Part shown: piece by piece, positions 12,371-24,574 of the stretch
Layout: the number at the start of each line of letters is the position of its first letter
How positions within the stretch are numbered: the stretch's first letter is position 1
NCBI GenBank assembly: GCA_032209605.1
Contig: JASFXZ010000003.1
Span: forward strand, 4,032,807-4,096,806
Source: Mactromeris polynyma
Lineage: Eukaryota > Mollusca > Bivalvia > Venerida > Mactridae
DNA length: 64,000 nucleotides
Direction of reading: 5' to 3'
Program-made: the position numbers and the translations under genes
Notes under the pieces: model-generated
What the model was told of the DNA's origin: nothing
Database searches by the model: none
Seen by the model: only the letters and a program-made list of their open reading frames with translations

Positions 12371-15300
12371 CTGAAAACATCAATGCTCAGTTAAGAAATA
12401 AATATGTAATTGCAATAATTAATTTATATGATGGCATAACTTATTTAACAGTGGCAAAAATAATACAAATAAGAGTCAAATGTTTGTGTCAATGTTCCAA
12501 CATATGATAAGGACTCAAAATTAATACATATTATCACATAGTGAACAGCTGAAAAATATCTTTGGAAACTGACAAATAATTGGAAATGACCAAATAAACT
12601 CTCTAACCAATGCAATTTTCGAGCAATTAAAGACATGGCTATCATGAATCAATCAATTACAGTCACTGAGTCAGTGTTTATGTACCTTGTCTGTCTGCAG
12701 ACCTGTTTCTACTTCTCACTTCTCGGGTTGACTTCCTGGTGTCCACGTCTCGACCTCTCGTCATCTGCCTGTCTAAAGCTTCGTCTAATTTCAATGGTCT
12801 TTGTTCACTTAGTTTCCTTCTGTCATCATAGACAGAGCCGATCCTACCATCTACACAGTCCCCATCCATAGCTCTAGATGATATATACTGATCATCAAAG
12901 GATTTACTAACATTATAATCAGCCATTCCACTGTGTGCGGTGCTCGGTCTATTGGATATAGTCCTGCTACTACTCTGAGCATGACTGCTGGTACCAGAAC
13001 TATGTCTCTGAGAAAGATGGCTTGGTTTCCCCGGAAGAGGAGGCTTATCAGCACTTGTGTGTACTTCAACAGTAAGACTCTGAGACTCATTAGATATAGC
13101 GTGACCATGAACTTCCAAACCCTGTCCATTATGTGGCGAGACTGAACCTTTCATGGGTACAGAATATTGCCGCTCTATCGGTGGTCTGGTCTCTGGGTAT
13201 TGCTTTCGGCTCGGCTGCGGTGTGGACCAGCTTCGACCAACAACCACCGGCGGGGAAGGAGATTTTCTAATCTGCTGAGGAGTAGAAAAAATATCGGGCC
13301 TCACAGATTTTTTGTCTGAACTGTTAGCTTTTTGATTTGCCATTTTAGGTGGGATTTCCGTTTGGTTCCATGGGTCTTCAACTGAGTATTGAGAATTTTC
13401 ATTTCTACTGTTGTGAATCTGATTTGAATGTATTTTCAACTTAACACTATTTGACACATTGCCATTCACTTTCTGGTAGTCTCTTTCATTGTTAAGTAAG
13501 TTAGATTGTCTAGATCTGTTGTTCCCATGTTGGGCATTATACTCTGTAGCTGACATTCGAGTATTATCGTCCATTGGCGACGGTGGAGCGCTGCCATCGC
13601 TACCAGATGTACAATAGTGACTATTCTTGCTGGAATCAACACTATCCGACCTTCTGTACACATTTTTCACATTACGAGGTGACACAACCTCGTTCACTTT
13701 ATCATTCAGTGGTTTACTTCGTAAAATTTGTTCAGCTACTGAAGTCTTATATCTAGGAACCGACCGCGGTTCTAACACATCAGAATTACTATTGCATTTC
13801 TGAGCAGGAAATAGTTCCTTTCTAGGAGATTCATTTGATTCGTGTCTCATTGATTGTCTGGGTGAATTGATACCAAAGTCATCTTTACGTGGAGAGTTTA
13901 TCTCCATTCCTTCATGTCGAGGAGAGTTTATTATACCGTTCTCTGTTTCTCGAGTTACCTGCCCTTGTCTATACTTCTGCTCAGTTTTCGGTGAATTAAC
14001 CTCACTACGCAGTTTATCTAGAAGAAGTTTTTCCTCCTTTGGCAGAGAATCATTCGTACCTCTCTGTATAGGAGGTTCTGATTTCCCTCTAGACTGTCTA
14101 TTAGTTGTATAATAATCATCATTATCAATCAATTTAACTTTGTCCACATAGTAGTCAGAATAATCCACCTCGGTACTATTTCTACCTCTAGATGGAGAGC
14201 TCACAATGTTTTTCTCTTCCTCCATTGGTGAAGATTTAACAGTCTGCATTGACCTTGGAGGTCCACTAACACTGAACACCCAATGTGCTTGTGATTGTAA
14301 ACTTTTTACAGTGTTTTGAGTAAGATTTTGACGTTGATAAAACAGTAAGTAGGCAGCTCTAGAGACAATTTCACATCTCTGGACTGGTTTCACATTTGTG
14401 TCATCAAACTCGTACCATCTCATGTCCACAGGATTCTTACAGAATGCTGAAAAACAGTAATATCCATATAAACATTTGCATTACTGCAGCATCAGGACAA
14501 TGACATTGTTCATGGTATTTCATGAATTAGGATTGTATCAACTTAATTAAACTGAATTTTCGACTGTGAAACAACAACACATATTCACAAATGTGTCAAT
14601 TATATGTATTGTCAAGGTAATGTTATGCCAAAGACGATAAGCTCTTTCATTTCGTGAACTATACATTGAATACCAGTGTCCTAAGCACAAGTTAACTGTG
14701 ATGTCATCATGGGTTTAGAGCACACAGTTGAGCACACCTATGTTCCTACATTTCCACCCTGGACTGATTTGTTACTGTTTCGGTGGGACCGAGGCTCTGC
14801 GGAGTTCCCATGAAAACAGCTACCTAAGAGACCGATATTTCTATCTGTACCGGAAGTCAGCGATAGATTCTGTTTTATAAGGAATATAATTATATAGGGC
14901 GAGATTGAACTTATTTGTGAATATCATAGTTTGCTTAAAAATAAAAAGATACTGATATACATGACCTCATGTAGTACACTCTAGGCTAGCAGTGTATTAA
15001 TCTATAGCATAGCAGTTAAATATACTGTTAGTCAGATTGATCAACATTTGTAAACAGAAACCTGAAAATATTATGTGGCCTGAATTGTGAATTTTTAGCC
15101 AGATTTTTGTGCAAAAAACATATTTTTGGCGATTGTGAAAGGGACCAAATTTCGGCCCCATTTTGGGGCAAAAAAAGCCCGCTGCTTATAGCAACATATT
15201 ATTTTACAAATTCATTCCAGTTATTATTCAATGTACGTGACTTCATCATGTGACATCATCAACACAAGATTCATACCACAGTTTTCCAGCACCGATGGAA

Positions 15301-18300
15301 ACGCAGGAAGTCCCGTCGGATATGCGATATTAGTGTTACTTATATTCTCAATGTGCCCGTTCAGATTTCAACCCATATGGCTGGTGCACTTCACTTCTTG
15401 AGCTTACTGGGCAACTTCCAATGCAAAGAAATTAACGAGGTCCGACTGTAATAACTTTGTTGACTTAGTATAAAAAGCTCAATGCATACCTGTATAATGA
15501 CCCCCATTCATGTTTCCATAGTGATTAGAGACAGCATACAGATCATAAAGATCAGACTTATCACTATGGTTACTGGAATTACAAGTCAGCAGATGATGTC
15601 CCATCTCAAGGTCAGCTATCGGAAAGTTGACCAATGTATTCAACTTGTTCCTTCTCAACCCAGACTGTAAAAATTTAAGATAACATAGAATCAGAGCAAC
15701 ATTCAAAACAACTTATCATGGTCCACCCAGTTTTCGTGGTACTAAAGATATCGGCCGATATTCTGAATCAATCATCAAAGCAAGACTGGCATTAAAAGCA
15801 TACAAAATCTGTTTAACAGTATTAATCATGATTCTACTTGCTAAAGCCAGTTTCAATGTGAAATTCTTCTTTTTCAAGTCTGTGATGCCTCTTATTTACA
15901 ACTTAGTAAGCAGTGCATATGTAAAGATTTCCTAATAACTTTTCATGGGGGTCGTTTCAAACGTATCATCATGCATTTTTAAGAGCATTTTGTGTTAATA
16001 TTTCAAGATAATCTATTAATTTTTTAAACTGTCCCTTTTGTGACGTATGATTATAGCCCCGCCTATCTAAAGAATACACGATTGCCGTCTGCTGAATCAC
16101 TGCATGAATTTACGGATGGAAATTATGCTAGAAAATAAATTTACCACATTTTATGACTGCCTTTTGTTATTTTTAGTAGAAAATTAGAAAAATGAGAGAT
16201 TTTAAACTTGTTTAGAGAATATAAAATTTTCTTCAAATTTAACATGTTCATGTGCAAAAAGTGTTTATGATTGCATACCACGATTTCTTGACATACCACG
16301 AAAACCAGTTGTTCTACCATACATAAAAATAAAATTACTGAAAATAATCTCTTTGATGCAAGACCTTTTAAAAGTAAAATTTCTGATATTGGAAACTAGT
16401 ATGTTATTGTATGAATAAGAAAATTCACAAATAAACAAAATCTTTCTGTTTGATAATAAGACAGCACCAACAACTTCAAGCTTCTGGAGACTATGAATAC
16501 CATGTGATGTGGATGCTTGAACAGACTACTTTTGCAGAAATCGGGTTAAGCACAAAATGGGGATGTAGACGCTGATGCAATCAAGCAATAACAACAGCTC
16601 TTCAGATATTCAAAACAGATCAGCTAAACATAATATGAACGCCGCTGTACGAATTCCAACCTCTTCTTTAAGTGACGTCATTTCCAGAAAACGAACATGT
16701 GACGTCACTATGTACTGACCGTAAGCAATATTTGACCCATATGGCAATATGAAAACGAAGTGACCATATGGAGTAAATATTGTTTCCTGCTTGCAAATAA
16801 TGACATCACATGTTGCATTTTTCTTGAAATGACGTCACTTACAGAAGAGGTTGTAAATCCAACAGCAGCGCTCATATGTTAATAAATACGTACATGTCTG
16901 AAGCGTTTGAGGTGGATAACGAGTACATCTGGTGCAGACCAAAGTCCCAGTTTCTTGGTGGCCCCTTCCTGAATCTTGTGACAATTGGCACATTGCCAAT
17001 CATCCCCTTTACCAAGCTGATAAAATATAGAACATGATATTAAACTAATTAAGAAAACCTGAAGACACGCCAATAATTTGACCTATAAAACTTAAATTAT
17101 TTGAAAGCACTGTGTAATCAAACTTAACATACTATGTTACAATGTTACAAAAATCAGGGTTGTGTTGTAACTTCATATTCAATTAAATTACAGACGGACC
17201 TTATATATTCGATTTTAGCCTACTATCCGAATACTTGTTATCATCCGAAATAAAAGATCAGGTGCCAATGTATCTTATTAGGCAAGTTGAATTGAAATGG
17301 GCTATTCAAAACCATGTACATTGTATTATTCAAAATAAAATTTCAGACCCGATGCATTCAAATGAATGAGGACCAACTGTATGTGAATATGAAACATAAA
17401 TTATCATGCAGACTTAAGCCATATATACTCAATACATTTAATCACATAATGTAGGATTTCTAAATTTTCATTAACTGACTTTTAAGGATACAAGAAAGAA
17501 ATTGACACGATATTGCTGGTGTATGTTAGTTAAATATCACGACAATTGACACATATTTTCATAAAAAATGAGTTTCGAAAGTAATAAAATGGAATTTAAA
17601 GATGCATGGTTGGTAAAAAAGTGTGCGTTTTTAAATGTATATTTGAAGTCTCTCAAGCATTTGACCCCAAAATCAATAGGGTTCCTCTGCTACCTAAGGT
17701 GAATGTGTGGACCAAGTTTGAGGATGATAGGTCAAGGGGTTCTTGAATCATTGATCAGAAACAAAAAGGTTACAGATAGACCGACCGACATGTGCAACCC
17801 AATATGCCCTCTCTTCTTGAATGGGGGCATAAAAAGTAAAATCCTACCCTTTCTTAGAAAATAATGGACGATAACCTAGCAATTCAATAATACTGGCCTC
17901 ATTTAAACATATTATACTTCTGTTTTAGTGTCACTAACCTTTTCCTCCTTAGTGAAGAGCTGCAGACATTCTTCTAGACTAACATTGGATGGTTGTTGTT
18001 GTCCCAGTCTAGCTTTGTGTACAGACTGGTGCTCTTCAAACTGATCTTCATCATTGTCCACAATGCTAAAATATTGAGACACAGTCAATACAAGAGATAT
18101 ATAAATGTGATTCATGAGAATGGAGTATATAGTAAACTAATCGTGGATTAACGAATGCTACTGAATTTTAAAAACTATAAAACTGGCACGGTTTTATACT
18201 GGTATGTAAGAAGAGCTGTTGGACAGTCAATAAAGCCACTGGACATAATAGATGTTTGTGAAACAGAAGACATAAAAACGAGAAAAATAAATACCTTCGC

Positions 18301-21300
18301 TTCATTTCTGGATCCCATTCTATGACAAATTTAATATGAGACGGACCATAATCTTCATCATAAGTAGATAGAGCTCTGGAATAAAATAATTTATACATGA
18401 ATGAGTGCCTGTAATAGAGATATAACCGAGTTTCATCACGTGAACATGACATCACAATATTTAAATGCATCATTATTCAAAACAAAGCACAAGACATTAT
18501 AATAACAAGTAATTTTTTTATAAATATTACATAATCAACCCGACACTTCGTAAAACCTGGCACTGACAATTTAAGAAAGTTGACATACAAGACTATCAGG
18601 ATGAAGACAAGGAAAATATACAATCTATCACCAACTGGAGAAGCTTAAACTTTCACTCCATTTGTTTGTTGTGTAGCAATACTTAATCCTCCCTTAGTAT
18701 AATAGTAAATGTTTACGTTTTTCAATATATTTTTTGTATTTTGTTTCTATTTGTCTTTATGTTAAATACCTGTCACCGGTACTTATGATTATGTCTAATT
18801 AATAACTAACCAAATTATTATAATAACATTGTTATCATATTTCTGCTATTGATATCAAATTACTGAAATGCATACATGGTTCTCAGTATTTATAAATACG
18901 GAGGATCTTATACATACTTATCTATAGGTTGTGTATATAATGGCATGTCTACATCAGTTGGTAGATAAATATCTCTTGGTCCACAATCAACAACTCGTAC
19001 ATCAAATATGGCACTTGTGCAACTCTGTAATATAAATTGATTTATATCTTAATCAATTTTCGTCAGAACACGGCCCAAATCCAAACACTTTGAACCTGTG
19101 ATGATTATACAACATTCAAAACTGAGTCAGACTTTGGAGCAGTTGATGAGAAGGCATGGAATAGTAAAGTAAAGAGGCATGGTAGGGAAGGGGTAGAACG
19201 TCCAACTCATGACCCGAAGGTCATATAATCAAACTCCACATTAATCAGGCATTGATAATGAATTAAACAGTTCTTGCACATGACGAGAGAACTGATCAGT
19301 AACCCAGGAAGCAGTTGTCAGAAGAACTTGTTCCACTATTAATATAAAATATTGAAGAAAAAAAAAAGTCAATATCAAATAATACTTGCATTACAACCAA
19401 CTTCATGACACAGCATTAACATCTTTGATTGAAAATATGTGCTGAACAATATTAGGAATCTAAAATCGTTGTCATTTCACACCATTGACACAAATTTACA
19501 CATCACTTGTTACAGCTGAGTAAGTCTTTTCTTACGTAAGATTCTAATCAAGATATTTAGCCATATGTTCAGATAGCAAACAATACAGGCAAGGACGATG
19601 TGTTGTTTTATACAATACATCCAAATTGGAAATATCCATCCAGAACAAAGAGACTTACATTGCTTTGTTCGATGACTCTTTCCGATACAGCAAACCTCAT
19701 ACTTTTAAGAATACATCTTTGAAGTTGGGTAAAAGTAATATCACGATGAATTTTGATTACTTCTGGACTGCAAAACTTGTAACTGTAAGAATACAGAGAG
19801 GGTACATGAACAAAAGTAACTTCATGGAAACTTTCTACAGACACTAGATAAAACATAGCTTTGTCACTTAATGTGTACAATTATTATCAACAATTAATCA
19901 TGTTCACATGTTCTGGTTTTCAGAGAAAAATCTAGCAAAACATATTTTCTAGACTTGATAAATGTAGAAGTAACTACTTTGATAAACTCACAGAATTTTA
20001 TAAAAATATTAGCTATTTTTGAGCATTTTTAACAAATTTTAGAAGCCAGTTTGGAGTTTTAACAGTCAATAGCTATTTAACTACCTGTAAGTGCTAGTCA
20101 AGATTTAATCCAAGTTGAGAAAGTTAATTTAAACATGCATTAATACAGTCAGACATTGTTTACGCGACAACCTTCTATCCAAATACTTGGTATCATCTTA
20201 AATACATATCAGGTATCTTCTTAAGCACATCAAATTGAAATGGGCTATTTGTAACCATGCATTATTTGAAATAAAATTTAGGAATAAACGAGGTCTGACT
20301 GCATACATGTATTCTTTTCCTCTCTGAATATTTTTAAACGCGTTTATAGAACGCTGTGACTAAGAAAAATGATATAGCTTAGCTATCTGTATCATATCAT
20401 TTGCTTAGAAAAAATACTGTTACCTTTTTAATGATGCCATTTTCTCAACATGAACTAACAAAATCTGTATTAAATCCGAGCCAGGAGTTTTGTTGATTTC
20501 ACTTAATGGAAATGTTTCAAACACATAGATGTTTTCAGATTCATGTATATCAGATAACGGTTGATCATCCCCGTACGTGTTACCAAATCCTTCATCACTT
20601 ACTTGACACAAAACAAGCTATAAAATAAAGCATCAATATTATACATTATATTTTACCATTAACTTCAACAATGTTATAATAAAATGATGCTTAATTCTTA
20701 ACCTATAAAGCGAGATACTAAAATATGAAATAACCTTTAATAACATATCAACAAATTCAAAAATATCTATAATAAATTAATGCCTTTGTAATTTTAGTTT
20801 GCTTAGACCACTTACTAACAAAGTAATCAATATATATTCCTAAAACCAATATACGTTATAACACATGAAAAATCCAGTTTGTCCTAGTTAGAATTTGCCA
20901 ACATATATAAAATACTTATTACAGATGATATCTACTTTTAAAATCCATCTTATATATTGATGTAAACCAGGGGTTCCATTTAACCCTTGAGTTGACCCCT
21001 GGAATTTCCAAAAAGCCACATTTTGTCCCTAAGGATTCTGGCTGAAGGGTCAATTTTTCTTTGAATTACAGGTAGCTTGGCAAAATGACCCTAAAGATTC
21101 AGCACCTAGTGGAAACCCTGGTATTCACTGCTAAACAATGCGTTTTCATACCAATAATGTTAAACAGATAAATAATACATAAGAAAAACATACGTACACT
21201 TTGCAAGTGTATATTATTATAATTTATATCAGAGGTCATTGTTTTGGGAACTTCAAACAATATGTTTGCTTTAAGGCGAATAAAATCCAACTTACTCTTT

Positions 21301-22833
21301 TAGGTGTAACATAGAGTTCATGGGCTAGTTTGTCTCGAAGTTCTTTGATTGTATCCATAAAATTAATTTCTAATGCAATTCTCAACTGTTTTGGTGAATC
21401 ATCTAAATAGACAACAGTCACATATACTGGACGTGTGCTCTTCTGAGGTACAGGTAGTGAAAGACAGAGGTAGGATTCATATGTATTGCTGTGTTTGCCG
21501 CAATTCGGACATGACAGAGATGACTGGTACAAAGCTTGGAACCTGTTGTACACTTCGAAACCACTGCTCGTTGAAAGAACAAGTTCTGGACTGCTTAGAG
21601 CTGTAACTATTTCATTTTGCTGGAAAAAAGAAAAATAATTCTCAATGAGTTTAAACATTGACTATGAGCAACAGTTATAAAAAAATTTGACCTCAAACTT
21701 TGTTGGTACAATTATGAATATATTGACTCCTGTCACAGTCTAGAACTGACTGGTTTGCATACAAAATCTAATCTATGACAGTCATGGGAATCAGTACATA
21801 TGTTTCAAATTATTTAGTTCAACTTTAGAAGCTCATTACCAGCATAGCAGAAAAACATAAAAATGTATGTTTGCAAATTCATAAATCCCACTGAATTGCA
21901 ATTCTTGCAAAGGCTTAAGCAGCTACACAGAGTATACTCTCAAGTCGATCAAACTTTATTTCTTAAACTAAGTTAAAGCAAAAGTTCTCAACAGAAAGAG
22001 ACATTCCTGAAAGTTAAAAGTAAGTACCAGTGAAATATATGAACACTTTGGCTTTAATTAATCATTATATTGTAACTGTAACTTGTAAGACAAGGGATAA
22101 CGTAAAGTTTCAGTTGAGCGGTCAAGATGATTGTGATCTAAATGTGAAATAAATAATTTCCAGAAGAATAATTAAAAACCATACAATGATATATGTATAC
22201 CTTGTCTTTCTTAGACCTTGGAAGTGTCTCCTTGGCTTTTTTCTTGGAAGAAGTATAAAGTTCTTCATTAATTCTATCAAGCAACCACAGCAAGAACTCC
22301 TGTGCATCATGTTGTGATGAGCCTTTGTATTGAACATTATATTTACTAATAATTGACTTCAACTGATTTGATATTTCCGGACTGTACGAGCCCGACCACA
22401 AACTTTCTAGAAGTCTACCAAGTTCCTCACAAACTTCTCCCTTTGGAGAAGCAACAAGACGCTTCAATCCTTTAGAATTAAATGCATCTTTATATTTTTT
22501 CTGTACAAAATATTCAGCAAAAACATCTGTGCAGCTAAGGCACTGTAGAATAGTGTTCATAAAACAAGTATTGCCATGGTTGTATAAGCCGACTAAACCA
22601 GGTGTTGTGTCCCATTTTGGCAGTTGTATAGTAGAAGTTGCCAGTGTCATGAGAGGTCGTCTGTTGGAGTTGGTCTGGTGCGAATCACTGCTACCTTTTT
22701 CATTATGTATGACCTCCCCAGGTGTGGCTTCCAAAGAATATTGTCGCCGTGATAATGTCGGGGTAAGACCACCTTTCAAATTTGTCCTGGTTTCATCAGC
22801 CCGTTTAACACGGTTCCTTGACGATCTATACAT
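11946..22833 (-). CDS. USP31: Ubiquitin-specific protease, USP31/USP43 type (11 coding exons)
   Basis: Cysteine deubiquitinase that removes ubiquitin from proteins. Coding exons in transcript order: 22833-22201, 21619-21296, 20617-20424, 19767-19659, 19024-18918, 18375-18295, 18065-17939, 17016-16894, 15664-15490, 14446-12686, 12370-11946. All junctions are GT/AG and the phases match, giving 4,059 nt and 1,352 residues, about the length I recall for human USP31. The Cys box (NHGNTCFMN, Cys90), the His box (HYGNMNGGHYTA, His622) and the FDD acid (Asp639/640) are all present, so the enzyme should be active. Finger CxxC pairs lie at 248/251 and 534/537. Residues from about 665 are Ser-rich and disordered, and the protein ends in ESSV. 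The ATG at 22833 is preceded in frame by TGA six bases upstream. USP31 and USP43 cannot be told apart by eye. The 5' and 3' UTRs were not located. Confidence 0.95.
12686..14446 (-). CDS. USP31: USP exon 10: end of USP fold and disordered tail
   Basis: A large 1,761 nt exon, residues 625-1212. It opens with FCKNPVDMRWYEFDDTNV (Asp639/640, third catalytic position) and AAYLLFYQRQN, closing the USP fold near residue 664. The rest is low-complexity Ser/Pro/Arg sequence with many SP sites, including a tandem INSPR repeat (residues 797-826) and a proline-rich stretch near PPLPGKP that could bind SH3 domains. Antisense reading frames across it are shadows. Confidence 0.93.
15430..15452. repeat. Solo TIR of the pogo/Tigger-like MITE
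   Basis: AACGAGGTCCGACTGTA matches the family end exactly, but no second TIR was found nearby. In USP intron 9. Confidence 0.45.
15490..15664 (-). CDS. USP31: USP exon 9: catalytic His box
   Basis: 58 codons plus 1 nt. From SGLRRNKLNTLVNFPIADLE through YDLYAVSNHYGNMNGGHYT, with general base His622. The acceptor is TTTTTACAG and the donor TACAG|GTATGC. Phase 1 joins exon 10 to give GGHYTAFCKN. Confidence 0.94.
16632..16878. mobile_element. Palindromic MITE with TGACGTCA (CRE) sites in USP intron 8
   Basis: Arms of about 80 bp: AATATGAACGCCGCTG and AACCTCTTCTTTAAGTGACG on the left; CACTTACAGAAGAGGTTG and CAGCAGCGCTCATATG on the right. Perfect TGACGTCA occurs at 16673, 16700 and 16830, and TGACATCA at 16801. 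It ends 15 bp from the exon 8 donor. Confidence 0.75.
16894..17016 (-). CDS. USP31: USP exon 8: second CxxC and HLKRF strand
   Basis: 41 codons in phase 0. It has WQCANCHK (Cys534, Cys537), the second half of the USP zinc site, and DVLVIHLKRFRH, a hallmark USP strand. The donor CAT|GTACGT lies about 15 bp from the end of a palindromic CRE-bearing MITE (16632-16878). Confidence 0.93.
17191..17379 (+). mobile_element. Pogo/Tigger-like MITE in USP intron 7
   Basis: TA flank, CAGACGGACC start, TATCCGAATACTTG and TATCATCCGAAATAAAA inner blocks, end GAGGACCAACTG followed by TA. Confidence 0.75.
17655..17832 (-). repeat. Interspersed repeat, ggggcat / gtcggtc family
   Basis: Inverted relative of 985-1165: TTGACCCCAAAATCAATAGG at one end, CCGACCGACATGTGCAAC and CTCTCTTCTTGAATGGGGGC at the other. 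Confidence 0.7.
17939..18065 (-). CDS. USP31: USP exon 7
   Basis: 1 nt plus 42 codons. It reads IVDNDEDQFEEHQSVHKARL and then ...SNVSLEECLQLFTKEEK. The SLEECLQLFTKEE helix precedes the second zinc-finger strand in USPs. The acceptor is TATTTTAG and the donor AAAAG|GTTAGT. Confidence 0.9.
18295..18375 (-). CDS. USP31: USP exon 6
   Basis: 1 nt plus 26 codons plus 2 nt, encoding ALSTYDEDYGPSHIKFVIEW and DPEMKR. It corresponds to the SYDRPYGP...WKP strand region of USP31/43. The acceptor is TATTCCAG and the donor CGAAG|GTATTT. Confidence 0.88.
18918..19024 (-). CDS. USP31: USP exon 5 (no ATG, short)
   Basis: 35 codons plus 2 nt. It reads SCTSAIFDVRVVDCGPRDIY and then LPTDVDMPLYTQPID, with a Lys codon split to exon 6. 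The acceptor is ATTACAG and the donor GATAA|GTATGT. The exon has no start codon, so a simple ORF scan misses it. It is supported by phase continuity on both sides. Confidence 0.87.
19172..19242 (+). repeat. Degenerate tRNA-derived fragment
   Basis: GTAGAACGTCCAACTCATGA then CCCGAAGGTCAT and TAATCAAACTCC resembles a tRNA anticodon arm and T-arm with CAT, but the B box is degenerate. In USP intron 4. Confidence 0.35.
19659..19767 (-). CDS. USP31: USP exon 4
   Basis: 1 nt plus 36 codons, phase 0 at the end. It encodes PEVIKIHRDITFTQLQRCIL and KSMRFAVSERVIEQSN. The donor is AAT|GTAAGT. It is anchored by phase agreement with both neighbours rather than by a catalytic motif. Confidence 0.88.
20146..20301 (+). 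mobile_element. Pogo/Tigger-like MITE in USP intron 3
   Basis: CAGTCAGACATTGTTTACGC at the left, AATAAACGAGGTCTGACTG at the right, with an internal deletion near the right end. Confidence 0.75.
20424..20617 (-). CDS. USP31: USP exon 3
   Basis: 64 codons plus 2 nt. It continues from VTPKR into LVLCQVSDEGFGNTYGDD and ENIYVFETFP, the segment after the first CxxC in USP31/43. The acceptor is TTTTATAG and the donor AAAAAG|GTAACA. A serine codon is split with exon 4. Confidence 0.92.
20965..21123. mobile_element. Small MITE with ACCAGGGGTTCC ends in USP intron 2
   Basis: ACCAGGGGTTCCATTTA is mirrored by TAGTGGAAACCCTGGT. About 160 bp, no coding content. Confidence 0.6.
21296..21619 (-). CDS. USP31: USP exon 2: finger subdomain, first CxxC
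   Basis: 108 codons in phase 0, from acceptor TTTTTCCAG to donor AGA|GTAAGT. It contains the FQALYQSSLSCPNCGKHSNT strand, whose CPNC (Cys248, Cys251) is half of the USP zinc-finger site. The SLPVP strand and a ubiquitin-like-fold insert (DTIKELRDKLAHEL) follow, as in USP31/USP43 proteins. Confidence 0.93.
22201..22833 (-). CDS. USP31: USP exon 1: N-terminus and catalytic Cys box
   Basis: Residues 1-211. A basic, Ser/Thr-rich leader of about 78 residues precedes the catalytic core, which starts near PGLVGLYNHGNTC with nucleophile Cys90. The QHDAQEFLLWLLDRINEEL helix, diagnostic of this USP branch, is near the end. The donor is AAG|GTATAC in phase 0. The start is the ATG just downstream of an in-frame TGA. 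Confidence 0.94.
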
Positions 22834-24435
22834 CAATCAGGTAATAAAGGTTGGAAAGATTAACCAAAAACATTCTGGAAGTGGGTCGAGCAGTATTGTT
22901 TACATCTAGACGTCAGGTGAATGTCCTACACCCATTTGTTGATACAATTTGTTCTAGCCAAAACATTTGATTAAATGAAATAGTGAATAGATAATCAGTA
23001 TTGATCGAGTCCGAAATTACAGGGAATGTTTACGGTGTGCACGTATATTGGTATATGAACAATTAAGGGCGTTTAAACACTCAAAGTATACATTATTGTC
23101 ATCGTTTCCGTGTTCACCTGTCAATTAACAACCATGTTTAATTGGAATTATGGGTAACAGGTGGTTGTTTCTGAAAACGAGGCGCAAACTCGATACGACC
23201 AAATTTAACCGAGTTGGAGTAGACTTGCGACCGGACTCGTCATAGCGCTTATCTCCCCTGCCGGTACACCAATCGATACTGTCTGCACGAATGTCATGTG
23301 ATGATAGATATTTTGATCGACGTTTACACCTTGTACCTGGGACCAAAAATATGCCAATTAGTCCAGTCAATATAAATTTAACCCTCAAATAATTGCAACA
23401 GAAATGTTTTGAAGCACATTCGTTAGAATAATACTGTATAAAGAACATATCAAAAGTCTAAATCTTTGATTCAGAAAGTGAAAAAAAGGAAAAGCAATAT
23501 ATTAAATACCATGTGAACGAAATGGCGCGTAATGTACACCATACTTTGAATAGTTTTCGCAAACACCTATTGATCAAGATGAATTCGTCTGTAAAGAATT
23601 GTAAACAATGTTTAAATCATCATAAATACTGCTGACAATGAGGTAAGTATTATAATTCCAATAATATATGAAGTCAAAAGTACATAATATGTATGTGATA
23701 GTCATTCCTTTGCAAATTACATTGTTATCAATCCATATTTAAGCGATTTTCAATATTTTTTCGATGCCATATTTTTTCGTATAAACTGTTAAAGTCTTTG
23801 TTAAAAAGCACATATTGTCTTACCTAAGAATAAATTCAATACATAAATCGCAAAAATGTGCCATTTTAACGTTTAAGAACAAAATTAATTTGTGACCTTG
23901 AATTCTACTTTGTCAAATTATTTTCCTACAGAAGCGGGTATGTGCCAAAAATTTGGAACAATTGGAAGAAATTTGGAAAATGCAGTTTTCCGATGTGAAC
24001 CATGATATAATTAATTTATAATCATTAACAAAGTATACCAATCTCGTATCATGTAATAAAATACTGATGAGTTGTATGTGCAAGATATATTGTATCTGCC
24101 AGTCGGCACTCGAGGACGACAAAAACTGCGTATAACTCCGAGCCAAGGGAAGTTCTGATGTAAATGTAGCAAGTAGAAACCGAAATGACACTATAATTAC
24201 AAAACCAGGGCAAATTTACATAAAGAATGTAGACGTATTTATTGCAATCCGAATGAAATAAAGAAGACAAACGCAAAGACTCTATTAAAATATGTGAGTC
24301 TCCACTATATCTAGTTCGATTGTGTTATGCCATTTCAATTTAACACACATTGTTTGTCTTGTGGTAAGAATGCTAAAAGTGTGTTTCCAGTGAGAAAATA
24401 TCGAAAGAGACAGACATGACTCATGGGCTGATCAG

Positions 24436-24574
24436 GCAGGTAGGCGCATGGTAACCATTATTTAACTAGCTGGCGGCTCACCAACCGGCCATATCAGAAC
24501 GGACCCCTACCGGGATTTGAACTTTCGACCTCCCGCTCCCAAGATGGATGCCTAAACCACTCGGCGACGGGAGA
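24436..24574 (-). repeat. tRNA-derived SINE
   Basis: The minus strand starts GTCTCCCGTCGCCGAGTGG, has the B-box region AAGTTCAAATCCCGG, and ends GCGCCTACCTGCC. It is nearly the same as the copy at 37257-37393. Confidence 0.75.

Noticed and set aside
12635..14112. Plus-strand ORFs opposite USP exon 10
   Set aside because: Antisense shadows of a long coding exon whose frame is anchored by the USP domain and splice phases.
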